From contig JACQEQ010000107.1 of assembly GCA_016200445.1 (NCBI GenBank), forward strand, positions 1 to 12,337: DNA of 12,337 bases, read 5' to 3'. The translations under genes were made by a program, and so were the position numbers. The number at the start of each line of letters is the position of its first letter. Positions within the stretch are counted from its first letter, which is position 1. Of the stretch, positions 1 through 7,425 are shown piece after piece. The stretch is from Gammaproteobacteria bacterium (GTDB lineage: Bacteria; Pseudomonadota; Gammaproteobacteria; SG8-11). The notes below the pieces were generated by a model that worked only from the letters and a program-made list of their open reading frames with translations, did not search any database and was not told the origin of the DNA.

Positions 1-149
1 AGCTCCATCACCGGATTCCGGTTCGACTTTTGGTTGCACGCATTGGTCAATGCATTTAGCGACAACGGGTAGTAGTCGGGCGTGCTCATTTCCTTTTCAA
101 TCAGGCAACCGAGTACGCGCGCTTCAAGCAGATTCAAGTCAATCTTCAC
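1..149 (-). CDS. yceH: YceH / DUF480 (UPF0502) family protein, N-terminal part
   Basis: Reading the minus strand from the GTG at 149 gives a 49-residue N-terminus cut by the left edge of the window. It contains LLEARVLGCLIEKE, then TPDYYPLSLNALTNACNQKS and NRNPVME, the hallmark opening of the DUF480/UPF0502 (YceH) family, which folds as tandem winged helices. The start is well fixed: the codon just upstream in frame is a TAA stop, and a GGAG Shine-Dalgarno lies 7 bases before the GTG. The biochemical role of the family is poorly defined; a DNA-binding-like fold is family knowledge, not something seen here. It follows the NERD gene on the same strand after about 100 bp. Family assignment is strong; the remainder of the protein is outside the window. 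Confidence 0.9.
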   Translation of the reverse strand, partial: MKIDLNLLEARVLGCLIEKEMSTPDYYPLSLNALTNACNQKSNRNPVME

Positions 150-175
150 TTATTCACTCCACGCCATCGGGTCAA

Positions 176-212
176 CTGTTATTACAGATTAAGATTCAAA
201 GGAAAATAACAG
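176..212. repeat. 8-bp inverted repeat with 21-nt spacer between NERD gene and yceH
   Basis: CTGTTATT at 176-183 is perfectly complementary to AATAACAG at 205-212. The spacer is A/T-rich and no T-run follows on either strand, so a standard terminator is unlikely. It sits in the roughly 100-bp gap between the NERD stop codon and the yceH start, and could be part of a yceH control region. Eight bases with a long loop can occur by chance. Confidence 0.3.
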
Positions 213-251
213 CAGAGGACCGCAGACAATACAAACGAATGTAGCTCGTAA

Positions 252-863
252 TTAACGAATTTTTTTCCAATCCGGCGAGCGCGCGTCGATCGCATGTGAC
301 GACAGCTCATCCCATGCTTTGCGCACGATTTCTGGCATTTCCTTGTTATCGAACAACAACGCGAGCTCTTCGTTTAATGTCGAGACGTGCGACACACCTT
401 CCGGTATGCCTTTCGGAAACTGACTTACCGACGAAAATACCACTTTACCGATCAGCGGCGCATCTTTCACGAATGAGCGAATGATTTGCAGCCGCCAAGC
501 GTTCTGATGTAAAGGATTTTCAAACTTATACCCGCGCTGCCGTACCATCTGCGTCCATTGGTCGATATTCGGCCCGCCGAAAATGAACCCGTTGTAGTCC
601 TGCAGATCGAGCACCACAATTCCGGCCGGCGTTAGCAACAGATAATCGACGAATACATAACCGTCCATACTATCGGGGAACGCGACGTTCTTCAGGTACG
701 CAATATTCAGATTCTTGACAATTTTTGCGACACGACGCTGCTCGGCATCGCGCCGATAGCTGCGTAACACAATCGGCAATACCATCGTGACCACAACCGC
801 AATGGTTACCGCGATGGCCGTCACCAGCCAATCTTGTTCAACTAAAGTGCTGAGTTCTTGCAT
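252..863 (-). CDS. Membrane-anchored NERD (nuclease-related) domain protein
   Basis: This 203-residue protein has one hydrophobic segment near the N-terminus (about residues 12-34) followed by a basic stretch (LRSYRRDAEQRR), suggesting an inner-membrane anchor with a cytoplasmic domain. Residues about 45-150 resemble a NERD domain (Pfam NERD, PD-(D/E)XK-like fold): YVFVDYLLLTPAGIVVLDLQ (70-88), then the typical QW at 102-103 and the NPLHQNAWRLQ stretch at 117-126. Most NERD proteins have an E-x-K pair after the GI-hydrophobic strand; here it is D86-L-Q88, preceded by D73. Nuclease activity is therefore uncertain. The ATG at 863 has no clear Shine-Dalgarno, and the gene follows thrC after 29 bp on the same strand, so it may be read through from the amino-acid cluster. 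The fold assignment is good; the function is unknown. Confidence 0.75.
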   Translation of the reverse strand: MQELSTLVEQDWLVTAIAVTIAVVVTMVLPIVLRSYRRDAEQRRVAKIVKNLNIAYLKNVAFPDSMDGYVFVDYLLLTPAGIVVLDLQDYNGFIFGGPNIDQWTQMVRQRGYKFENPLHQNAWRLQIIRSFVKDAPLIGKVVFSSVSQFPKGIPEGVSHVSTLNEELALLFDNKEMPEIVRKAWDELSSHAIDARSPDWKKIR

Positions 864-884
864 ACGAAGCTATTTAATCGTTAA

Positions 885-903
885 TCACGCGTTCAGCGCG
901 TGA
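885..903 (-). terminator. Possible weak terminator hairpin overlapping the thrC stop
   Basis: A perfect 7-bp stem (TCACGCG / CGCGTGA) with a 5-base loop spans 885-903 and covers the last codons and stop of thrC. Downstream on the minus strand is an A/T-rich stretch without a real T-run. It could attenuate transcription between thrC and the NERD gene, but termination is not demonstrated. Confidence 0.35.
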
Positions 904-1931
904 CGTGTTTCATGATAGCGGCTTTTACCGCAGCCAGTGTCGCATCCACTGTTACAACGGCGGTCGTGCTCTGCTTGATAGCAGTGTCAGGATCTTTCAA
1001 GCCATGACCCGTCAGTGTGCACACAACTTTGCTGCCGTCACGAATCTTGCCACTGGCGATATCGCGTATCGCACCGGCTACTGAGATTGCAGAGGCCGGT
1101 TCGCAGAAAATGCCTTCTTTGTGCGCCAGTAACCGCTGCGCAGACAAAATCTCTTCATCCGTGCATTCATCGAACCAACCCGCCGATTCGCGCTGTACAA
1201 TCCAAGCCTTGTCCCACGATTGTGGATGACCGATGCGAATAGCGGTTGCGACAGTTTCTGGATTATCGACCATTTTTCCGCGTAAGAACGGCGCCGAACC
1301 GCTGGCTTGATAACCCGCCATTACGGGCCGGTTATTGACGATTCCATGCTCGTGATATTCGGAATAACCCATCCAATGCGCGGTGATATTGCCCGCGTTG
1401 CCGACCGGGATGCAGTGATAGTCCGGGGCTGCTCCTAATTCTTCGACGATTTCGAAGGCGGCCGTTTTCTGCCCTTGTAAACGATACGGATTGATTGAAT
1501 TGACGATCGTCACCGGCGCTTCCAAACCAACCTGCTTCACCAACTCCATACCCGCATCAAAGTTGCCTTTGATCTGGATTACTACCGCTCCGTGGATCAT
1601 CACCTGTGCCAGCTTACCCATTGCAATCTTGCCATCGGGAATCAGAACAAACGCGGTAATGCCGGCACGTGCTGCATATGCCGCAGCCGACGCCGAGGTG
1701 TTGCCGGTCGAGGCACAGATAATCGCCTTACTGCCCTCTTCAACCGCCTTGGTCACAGCCTTCGAACTTAATGTAAATATCGACGTCTTTTTTCAGATCG
1801 TGCGGAATGTTGTTCAGCCGGATCAGCGGTGTATTGCCTTCGCCTAAACTGATAATGCGCGTGTCGTCGTGAATCGGGAGCCGGTCGCGATATTTTTCAA
1901 TTAGGCCGGTATAACGGGGACGAAATGTCAT
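893..1931 (-). pseudogene. thrC: Threonine synthase, broken by a ~44-bp internal deletion
   Basis: Threonine synthase turns O-phosphohomoserine into threonine with PLP. The minus-strand reading starts at ATG 1931 (GGAG 6 bases upstream), runs 58 residues (RYTGLIEKYRDRLP, SLGEGNTPLIRL, IYIKFEG), then reads five wrong residues into a stop. The match resumes in another frame from 1756 (TKAVEEGSKAII, CASTGNTSASAAAYAARAG, through GHGLKDPD) to the stop at 893. In the family these parts are joined by about 15 residues, roughly LNPTGSFKDRGMTMA, whose lysine forms the Schiff base with PLP. That segment is absent from the DNA, so neither frameshifting nor an alternative start can restore it. Everything else aligns without further stops. 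The gene sits 41 bp after hom on the same strand. Either the gene is inactivated or the sequence has an assembly gap; restoring 45 bp would give about 360 residues, normal for the family. Confidence 0.9.
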
Positions 1932-1972
1932 AACAAACTCCAAGGGTGTGAACAGCAAATTCCCATCGGCAC

Positions 1973-3283
1973 TTAATTCGCGCTCAACTGTTCCATGCGA
2001 ATACGCATCATGTCGCCGGTAATTGTCGGCAATTCTTGAATTCGCTTGATTGCCTGATTCATGTTTTTTTCGAATACGCGATGCGTGAGCAATATCACCG
2101 TGGCGATTCCATCCATCGTGCCCTTTTGAATAATGGCCTCGATGCTGATATTCAAGTCGCTCAAAATGCGGGTCACATTCGCCAATACGCCCGGGCGGTC
2201 ATGCGCACGCAAGCGCAGGTAGTACGAGGTTTCGACATCGTCCATCGCCAAGATCGGCAGGTCCGACAACGCATCCGGTTGAAACGCAAGATGCGGCACA
2301 CGATTGTCGGGGTCAGCAGTCAACATACGTACCACGTCGACTAAATCAGCGACCACTGCCGACGCAGTCGGTTCAGCGCCAGCGCCGGGCCCGTAATACA
2401 ACGTCGGCCCCGCCGCATCGCCTTTTACCAAGACCGCATTCATGACACCGTCGACATTTGCGATCAATCGGCGGTAAGGCACCAGCGTTGGATGCACCCG
2501 CAGCTCAATGCCTTGAGCAACACGGCGGGCAATACCGAGCATCTTGATGCGATAACCTAATTGTTCGGCATAACTCACATCTTCGCCGGTCAGTTTGGAA
2601 ATGCCTTCGGTATAAACTTTGGTAAATTGCAGCGGAATGCCGAACGCAATCGCAGCCAGAATAGTCAGCTTGTGTGCAGCGTCGATTCCTTCCACATCGA
2701 ACGTGGGATCGGCCTCGGCATAACCGAGCTTTTGCGCTTCTTTGAGCACATCTGCAAAGTCGCGACCCTTGTCGCGCATCTCGGTCAGAATAAAATTAGT
2801 CGTGCCGTTGATGATACCCGCCAGCCATTCGATCCGGTTGCCCGCAAGCCCTTCGCGAATCGCCTTAATGATCGGGATGCCGCCTGCCACGGCCGCCTCG
2901 AACGCAACCATCACGCCCTTGCTTTGCGCCTGCGCGAAAATTTCATTGCCGTGTTTCGCGATCAAGGCTTTATTGGCTGTGACCACATGTTTGCCATTGG
3001 CGATGGCTTGCGTCACCAGCTCGCGCGCCACCGTGTCGCCGCCGATCAACTCGATCACAATGTCAAGCTCAGGATTATTCACCACCTCGAACGGATCGCT
3101 GGTGAGTACGATGCCCTGCATATCGGCTATTCTTTGCTTGCCAAGGTCGCGTGCTGCGGCGTGCACCACTTCGATACCGCGACCCGCACGCCGGGAGATT
3201 TCCTGCGCATTGCGTTTCAACACGCGCACGGTGCCGCCACCGACAGTCCCGATTCCCAATAAGCCCACTTTGACCGGTCGCAC
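1973..3283 (-). CDS. hom: Homoserine dehydrogenase
   Basis: This 436-residue enzyme reduces aspartate semialdehyde to homoserine with NAD(P)H, the branch step toward threonine and methionine. The N-terminal Rossmann motif is GLLGIGTVGGGTV (7-19). TANKALIAKHG (102-112) carries the conserved lysine K105, and the catalytic region includes IINGTTNFIL (157-166), GYAEADPTFDVEG (187-199) and D201/K205 in GIDAAHKL. A C-terminal ACT domain (about 355-430; HDRPGVLANVTRILSD) indicates allosteric control by an amino acid, usually threonine. The length is typical of the monofunctional enzyme without a fused aspartokinase. The start is a GTG at 3283 with GGGAG 7 bases upstream. It overlaps the alaC stop by one base (TAGTG), so translation is probably coupled. 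thrC follows after 41 bp. No defects are seen. Confidence 0.97.
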   Translation of the reverse strand: MRPVKVGLLGIGTVGGGTVRVLKRNAQEISRRAGRGIEVVHAAARDLGKQRIADMQGIVLTSDPFEVVNNPELDIVIELIGGDTVARELVTQAIANGKHVVTANKALIAKHGNEIFAQAQSKGVMVAFEAAVAGGIPIIKAIREGLAGNRIEWLAGIINGTTNFILTEMRDKGRDFADVLKEAQKLGYAEADPTFDVEGIDAAHKLTILAAIAFGIPLQFTKVYTEGISKLTGEDVSYAEQLGYRIKMLGIARRVAQGIELRVHPTLVPYRRLIANVDGVMNAVLVKGDAAGPTLYYGPGAGAEPTASAVVADLVDVVRMLTADPDNRVPHLAFQPDALSDLPILAMDDVETSYYLRLRAHDRPGVLANVTRILSDLNISIEAIIQKGTMDGIATVILLTHRVFEKNMNQAIKRIQELPTITGDMMRIRMEQLSAN

Positions 3284-4488
3284 TATTTAGCTCCCTTCTT
3301 TGCAACTTTTTCATCCTTACGAAACATTTCGCGGATGCCGCGGATTGCCTGGCGCGTTCGATGTTCGTTTTCAATCAATGCAAAACGCACATGATCGTCG
3401 CCATATTGTCCAAACCCGACTCCAGGGGACACGGCCACCTTGGCTTCTTCGAGCAAGCGCTTGGAAAACTCCAGCGAGCCCAGCGCACGATAGCGTTCTG
3501 GTATCGGCGCCCATACAAACATGGTGGCCTTGGGCTTCTCGACTTTCCAACCGATGGAATTCAGCCCCTTGCACAACACGTCGCGACGCTTGCGGTACAT
3601 CTCGCAGATTTCTTTTACGCATTCTTGCGGCCCTTCCAGCGCGGCTATTGCAGCCACCTGCACCGGCGTGAACATGCCGTAGTCCAGATAGGATTTAATG
3701 CGTCCCAATGCACTGACCAAGGTGGAATTACCCACCATGAATCCGATGCGCCAGCCGGGCATATTGTAACTTTTCGATAAGGTGTAAAACTCCACAGCGA
3801 CATCTTTAGCGCCAGGTATTTGCAAAATCGACGGTGCCACATAACCATCGAACACAATGTCGGTGTAGGCGATGTCGTGAATCACCCAAATCTGGTGTTC
3901 GCGCGCGATGGCGACTACCTTCTCGAAAAATTCCAAATCCACGCATTGGGTAGTTGGATTGCCGGGAAAATTCAGCACCAGAAATTTAGGCTTCGGCCAG
4001 CACTCGCGAATTGCGCGTTGCAATTCTTCGAAAAAGTCTACCCCAGGCACTAGCGGCACATGGCGAATATCGGCGCCGGCGATTACAAAACCATACGGAT
4101 GAATCGGGTAAGCAGGATTAGGGACCAGCACCACATCGCCCGGACCCACGGTGGCCAGCGCCAGATGCGCCAAACCTTCCTTGGAACCGATGGTAACAAT
4201 AGCCTCGGTGTCCATGTCCAGATCGACATTGAAGCGCTGCTTGTACCAGTTGCAAATGGCGCGGCGCAGGCGCGGCACGCCCTTGGACACTGAGTAACGA
4301 TGGGTATCGGGACGCTGCGCGGCTTCCACCAGCTTATCGACGATGTGTTGCGGCGTCGGCTGGTCGGGGTTACCCATGCCGAAATCGATAATGTCTTCGC
4401 CACGCGCCCGCGCCTTTTTCTTCAGCTCGGTGACGATGGCAAACACATACGGCGGCAGCCGTTTAATACGTGGAAAGTCAGTGATCAA
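3283..4488 (-). CDS. alaC: PLP-dependent aminotransferase, AlaC-type (glutamate-pyruvate)
   Basis: This fold-type I aminotransferase of about 401 residues resembles AlaC (YfdZ) of E. coli, which interconverts alanine/2-oxoglutarate and pyruvate/glutamate. Visible motifs are FPRIKRLPPYVF at the start, DFGMGNPDQPTP, GSKEGLAHL (phosphate-binding region), NFPGNPTTQ, HDIAYTDIVFDGY and SKSYNMPGWRIGF, whose lysine (K239 from this start) binds PLP. Substrate specificity cannot be read from sequence; annotation as a generic class I/II aminotransferase, or a role in aspartate-family metabolism, is possible because it heads a cluster with hom and thrC. I chose TTG at 4488 because AGGA lies 8 bases upstream and the family begins close to FPRIKRLPPY. 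Another TTG at 4506 extends it by six residues but lacks a ribosome site. Its stop overlaps the hom start by one base. Confidence 0.92.
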   Translation of the reverse strand: MITDFPRIKRLPPYVFAIVTELKKKARARGEDIIDFGMGNPDQPTPQHIVDKLVEAAQRPDTHRYSVSKGVPRLRRAICNWYKQRFNVDLDMDTEAIVTIGSKEGLAHLALATVGPGDVVLVPNPAYPIHPYGFVIAGADIRHVPLVPGVDFFEELQRAIRECWPKPKFLVLNFPGNPTTQCVDLEFFEKVVAIAREHQIWVIHDIAYTDIVFDGYVAPSILQIPGAKDVAVEFYTLSKSYNMPGWRIGFMVGNSTLVSALGRIKSYLDYGMFTPVQVAAIAALEGPQECVKEICEMYRKRRDVLCKGLNSIGWKVEKPKATMFVWAPIPERYRALGSLEFSKRLLEEAKVAVSPGVGFGQYGDDHVRFALIENEHRTRQAIRGIREMFRKDEKVAKKGAK

Positions 4489-4543
4489 GCATGAAATCCT
4501 AAGCAACTGAATAACGCCGTAACTCAGGCGCTAAAAGCTGTGT

Positions 4544-4572
4544 AACTTACTGGCAGGTCTCTGCACTGTCAA
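4544..4572 (-). promoter_or_regulatory. Candidate sigma70 promoter for alaC-hom-thrC
   Basis: On the minus strand there is a perfect TTGACA -35 element (4567-4572) and, 17 bases on, TAAGTT (4544-4549), a weak -10. Transcription would start near 4537, about 50 bases before the alaC start. The position upstream of the first gene of the cluster fits; the poor -10 limits confidence. Confidence 0.5.
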
Positions 4573-4576
4573 TGCA
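4562..4576. promoter_or_regulatory. Imperfect dyad over the -35 element, possible operator
   Basis: The 15-base site follows the pattern TGCA-n-TG-n-CA-n-TGCA and is symmetric at 12 positions around its centre. It covers the TTGACA -35 element of the predicted alaC promoter, a place where a dimeric regulator could block or modulate transcription. No regulator is identified. Confidence 0.35.
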
Positions 4577-4643
4577 AGGATGTAACAAGCAGGCCCGAGA
4601 AAGGATTTGACGGCACGCGGCGCGCTGGGCAAAGTTGTCGAGC

Positions 4644-5087
4644 ATGAAATTCACTCAAGATTCTGGTCCCGCTGGTTACATCATTCGCGCCTATGCACCG
4701 GGTTGTATTATTGTTGCCTATCCACCCGCACGCGCTGCCGAAAACGTAGTCGCACTGCCGCCGAGTGATGCAGAACGATCTGTATTACTGGAAGAGCAGC
4801 TCACCGCCAGCTTCGTCATCGCCCCACAGCACTTGCTGCGCGATTGGCCACCACAGGAATTTGACGAACTGAATGAAGAACACCTGCGTTTGATTGCTGC
4901 CTTGGACCCGGAAGTGGTCTTGCTTGGAACCGGTCCGAAAATCCGTTTTCCAAACCAAGCCTGGTTACGCGCATTTCATCAACACGGCGTGGGTGTGGAA
5001 ATCATGGACAACGGTGCCGCCTGCCGGACGTACAACATCCTGATGACAGAGGGCCGGAATGTGGTGGCAGGGTTTATTAGCGGATAA
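4644..5087 (+). CDS. Mth938-like domain protein (DUF498 / NDUFAF3 family)
   Basis: This 147-residue soluble protein belongs to the Mth938-like family (Pfam DUF498). The distinctive parts are SFVIAPQHLLRDWPP, DPEVVLLGTGPKIRFP and a C-terminal GVGVEIMDNGAACRTYNIL followed by EGRNVVAGFI, the usual core from the GTG-x-x-x-R/F-P strand to the A-x-R-T-YN helix. The family includes the mitochondrial complex I assembly factor NDUFAF3, but the bacterial members have no settled biochemical role. I chose ATG 4644 (MKFTQDSGPAGY) over an in-frame TTG at 4635, because family members begin just before this strand; neither has a strong ribosome site. It is transcribed divergently from alaC and ends opposite the convergent lipoprotein gene. 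No membrane segment or signal peptide is seen. Confidence 0.88.
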   Translation: MKFTQDSGPAGYIIRAYAPGCIIVAYPPARAAENVVALPPSDAERSVLLEEQLTASFVIAPQHLLRDWPPQEFDELNEEHLRLIAALDPEVVLLGTGPKIRFPNQAWLRAFHQHGVGVEIMDNGAACRTYNILMTEGRNVVAGFISG

Positions 5088-5094
5088 GGGGGAC

Positions 5095-5133
5095 CAACAA
5101 AATCAACCGTCGCTGCCCAACCAGCAGCGACGG
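5095..5133 (-). terminator. Rho-independent terminator for the lipoprotein gene
   Basis: A perfect 9-bp GC-rich stem (CCGTCGCTG at 5107-5115 with CAGCGACGG at 5125-5133, 9-base loop) lies between two convergent genes. On the minus strand it is followed by the T-rich TTGATTTTGTT, so it most likely ends the leftward lipoprotein transcript. There is no T-run on the plus side, though the hairpin could also protect the end of the Mth938-like transcript. Confidence 0.7.
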
Positions 5134-5187
5134 CCAAACCACCTTACTGAAGCTTGTGCAGCTGAAGCTCCAATACAACCGGCACTC

Positions 5188-5550
5188 CTACTTCTCGCAT
5201 TTGAAAATTATTGTCCCGCGTACGTTTTCCGAACCATAAAACTTGTCGAGCGCAGTTACGGCACTTCCAGCGACAGCGGCGAAGCCTTCTTTGGCACCTT
5301 CAGCTTGCTCCGTCATCTTGTCAACGTTTTGATTGACGACAACATATTTCTCGGTCTTTTCTTCATTTTTGCATTGAATTTTTGCATCGTCGTGAATCAC
5401 TTTTAACGCTTCACGCTCATTTTTAGCGGAATAGGTTCCCTTGTACGTGCCATCCGCTTGTTTAAATACCGTACCCCTAACATTAGCGGCACACGCTGAA
5501 AGTAGCAGACCGATTGAAAAAGCGATCACCAATGTTTTTTGAATGCTCAT
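5188..5550 (-). CDS. Small uncharacterised lipoprotein
   Basis: I do not recognise this 120-residue protein as a named family. It has a clear lipoprotein signal: a lysine at residue 5, a hydrophobic core (TLVIAFSIGLL) and the lipobox LSAC with C20 as the acylated cysteine, followed by AANV, which contains no aspartate at +2 and so predicts outer-membrane sorting. The mature part is polar and lysine/glutamate-rich, has two further cysteines (C60 and C118) that could form a disulfide, and a short predicted helix around EQAEGAKEGFAAVAGSAVTALDKF. NVRGT occurs twice, at 23-27 and 109-113, each followed closely by FK. The start is secure: ATG 5550 with AAGGAGG about 10 bases upstream. It lies 121 bp downstream of rpoS on the same strand and ends at a strong hairpin terminator, so it is probably its own unit or a read-through partner of rpoS. 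Confidence 0.8.
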   Translation of the reverse strand: MSIQKTLVIAFSIGLLLSACAANVRGTVFKQADGTYKGTYSAKNEREALKVIHDDAKIQCKNEEKTEKYVVVNQNVDKMTEQAEGAKEGFAAVAGSAVTALDKFYGSENVRGTIIFKCEK

Positions 5551-5671
5551 CCCGCCCTCTCCTCCTTAATTGAAAGTGAACTCCTAAGGTGCCGTATGTT
5601 TGCCCAGCGGCGGTATATTCCACAACTTCAATGAAATTTGCAAACCAACCAGTTTCCGATTCCTACGCGAC

Positions 5672-6688
5672 CTACTTCAATAACACATCCATCGAAAAAC
5701 CGTCGCGCTCTAGAATTTCACGCAGACGCTTGAGCGCCTCCATCTGGATCTGGCGTACACGTTCGCGCGTAACGCCTAACTCGCTACCGACTTCTTCGAG
5801 CGTGGCGACATCACGGCTGTTCAACCCGAAGCGGCGTTCGACCACTTCACGCTGTTTATCATTGAGCTGGTTGAGCCACTCTTCGATGTTGGCGCGGATA
5901 TCGCTGTCTTGCAGCAATGTGGCGGGATCTACGTTTTGTTCGTCGGGAATAGCGTCGAGCAGTGACTTATCGGTGTCTTTGATCACGGGCACGTCGACCG
6001 ATGTGACGCGTTCGTTTAACCCAAGCATGCGCTTTACATCGCCGATCGGCTTGTCAAGCATTGCCGCGATATCTTCCGCACTCGGTTCGTGATCCAAGGT
6101 TTGTGCAAGATGCCGCGCTGCGCGCAAGTAAATATTGATTTCTTTAACGACGTGGATCGGCAAGCGGATAGTGCGCGTCTGGTTCATCAAACCACGCTCG
6201 ATGGTTTGCCGTATCCACCAGGTAGCGTAAGTAGAAAAACGGAAGCCGCGCTCGGGATCAAATTTTTCAACCGCGCGGATCAAACCAAGATTGCCTTCCT
6301 CGATCAAGTCGAGCAGTGCGAGGCCACGATTTAAATAGCGCCGTGCAATCTTAACGACCAAGCGCAAGTTGCTGACGATCATCACCCGGCGTGCGTCTTT
6401 GTCGCCTTTGAGCGAACGCCGCGAGTAATACACTTCTTCTTTGGCAGTTAATAGCGAGGAGAAACCAATTTCGTTCAGGTACATGCGAGTTGCATCGAGC
6501 TCGCCTTCGGAGACTTCGCTCGCCGCATAGGCAGTTGGGCGTTTTGGTTTTTCTTCTTCGGGATCTTCTTCGAGAAGATTTTCATCTAGCTCAGCTTCGA
6601 GGACTTCATGCACTAACTCGTCATCGAGCAGGACGGTAATATCTTCAATTTCAGTAACGCGTTCGACTTTCTCTGTGTGCTCCAACAT
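5672..6688 (-). CDS. rpoS: RNA polymerase sigma factor RpoS (sigma38)
   Basis: Stationary-phase and general-stress sigma factor, 338 residues, slightly longer than the 330 of E. coli. After an acidic N-terminal stretch (about 1-47) comes region 1.2 (DATRMYLNEIG), region 2 (SNLRLVVKIARRYLNRGL; DLIEEGNLGLIRAVEKFDP; FRFSTYATWWIRQTIERG, 105-166), then TRTIRLPIHVVKEINIYL. The KE pair at 182-183 aligns with E. coli K173/E174, needed for recognition by the adaptor RssB, so ClpXP-type turnover is plausible. Region 3 includes LDHEPSAEDIA, and region 4.2 has the helix-turn-helix ATLEEVGSELGVTRERVRQI (295-314). ATG 6688 has AGGGG about 7 bases upstream. It follows nlpD after 11 bp, the arrangement in which rpoS is usually also transcribed from a promoter inside nlpD; I could not pinpoint that promoter. 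No defects are seen. Confidence 0.98.
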   Translation of the reverse strand: MLEHTEKVERVTEIEDITVLLDDELVHEVLEAELDENLLEEDPEEEKPKRPTAYAASEVSEGELDATRMYLNEIGFSSLLTAKEEVYYSRRSLKGDKDARRVMIVSNLRLVVKIARRYLNRGLALLDLIEEGNLGLIRAVEKFDPERGFRFSTYATWWIRQTIERGLMNQTRTIRLPIHVVKEINIYLRAARHLAQTLDHEPSAEDIAAMLDKPIGDVKRMLGLNERVTSVDVPVIKDTDKSLLDAIPDEQNVDPATLLQDSDIRANIEEWLNQLNDKQREVVERRFGLNSRDVATLEEVGSELGVTRERVRQIQMEALKRLREILERDGFSMDVLLK

Positions 6689-6699
6689 CGCTAGCCCCT

Positions 6700-7425
6700 T
6701 TACTGCAACTGCCGACCGGGAAGAAACTCGACGGGATCCACCGGCACCCCATCGCGCCTGATTTCAAAATGCAGCATCACGACGTTTGCGCCGCTGCTGC
6801 CCATCCCTGCGATTTGCTTCCCAACCTCTACAAACTCTCCTTCGGAGACGAGGAGATCTTTATTATGTGCGTACGCGCTAAGTAGCGTTTCATTATGCTT
6901 GAGGATAATAAGCTTACCGTAACCGATTAGTCCACTACCACTGTAAACAACTTTTCCCGCCGCTGCAGCACGCACCGGCTGCCCCAGTACGCCGCCGATG
7001 TTTATACCCTTTTTCAGCGGGTCATTTGAGTCGAAACGTCCTATGACAGCACCTTCAGCCGGCCAATGCCAAGTTATGACCCCTGTATTTTTCTCCGCTG
7101 CCGTTGCATGCGGCGGGCGCGTCACACGCGTTGCCGGTGCCTCAGGCTCGACCACGGCCGGTTTTGGCGGCGCTGATACTTTAACTCCGCTTGCCTGCGG
7201 AATAAAACGGATACGCTGACCAGGCGTCAATTCGTAAGGCGATTGCAATCCGTTCCAACGTGCCACGTCTTTGTAATCATAACCGTAGGACCAGCTCACG
7301 CTGTATAAACTGTCGCCGCGCTGCACCAGATGATAAGTGTGCGTACCGCAACTCCACAACACGAGCGGCAGTGCAGCAAGCGCCGTGGCACGTAGCAAAT
7401 TCAACAGGCGATTATTCCCGTCCAC
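6700..7425 (-). CDS. nlpD: NlpD-type lipoprotein: LysM plus degenerate LytM domain
   Basis: Outer-membrane lipoprotein that in related bacteria activates a septal peptidoglycan amidase. From GTG 7425 it has 241 residues: signal peptide with lipobox LWSC (C26), one LysM domain (HLVQRGDSLYSVSWSYGYDY through PGQRIRFIP, 32-76), a proline-rich linker, and a C-terminal M23/LytM domain (about 114-236). The zinc-ligand positions are mostly lost: the first H-x-G-x-D site reads KKGIN (139-143), and the H-x-H pair reads MLH (217-219). That matches the known non-hydrolytic NlpD/EnvC class, which activates rather than cleaves. The start is uncertain: GTG 7425 overlaps the pcm end by 14 bp but lacks a good ribosome site, while TTG 7404, after GGACGGGAA, would leave a shorter signal peptide. 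The gene lies between pcm and rpoS, as in many gamma- and betaproteobacteria. Confidence 0.93.
   Translation of the reverse strand: MDGNNRLLNLLRATALAALPLVLWSCGTHTYHLVQRGDSLYSVSWSYGYDYKDVARWNGLQSPYELTPGQRIRFIPQASGVKVSAPPKPAVVEPEAPATRVTRPPHATAAEKNTGVITWHWPAEGAVIGRFDSNDPLKKGINIGGVLGQPVRAAAAGKVVYSGSGLIGYGKLIILKHNETLLSAYAHNKDLLVSEGEFVEVGKQIAGMGSSGANVVMLHFEIRRDGVPVDPVEFLPGRQLQ

Noticed and set aside
50..244. A 64-codon plus-strand open frame at the left end
   Set aside because: It overlaps the convincing yceH N-terminus on the minus strand and has a low-complexity, non-family-like product.
1736..1780. Programmed frameshift joining the two thrC halves
   Set aside because: A frameshift would rejoin frames but could not supply the missing catalytic-lysine segment, which is absent from the DNA.
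2561..3262. A 233-codon open frame on the plus strand inside hom, and a second of 182 codons at 2742-3290
   Set aside because: Both are antisense shadows of a well-conserved homoserine dehydrogenase, with no recognisable domain and no ribosome site worth noting.
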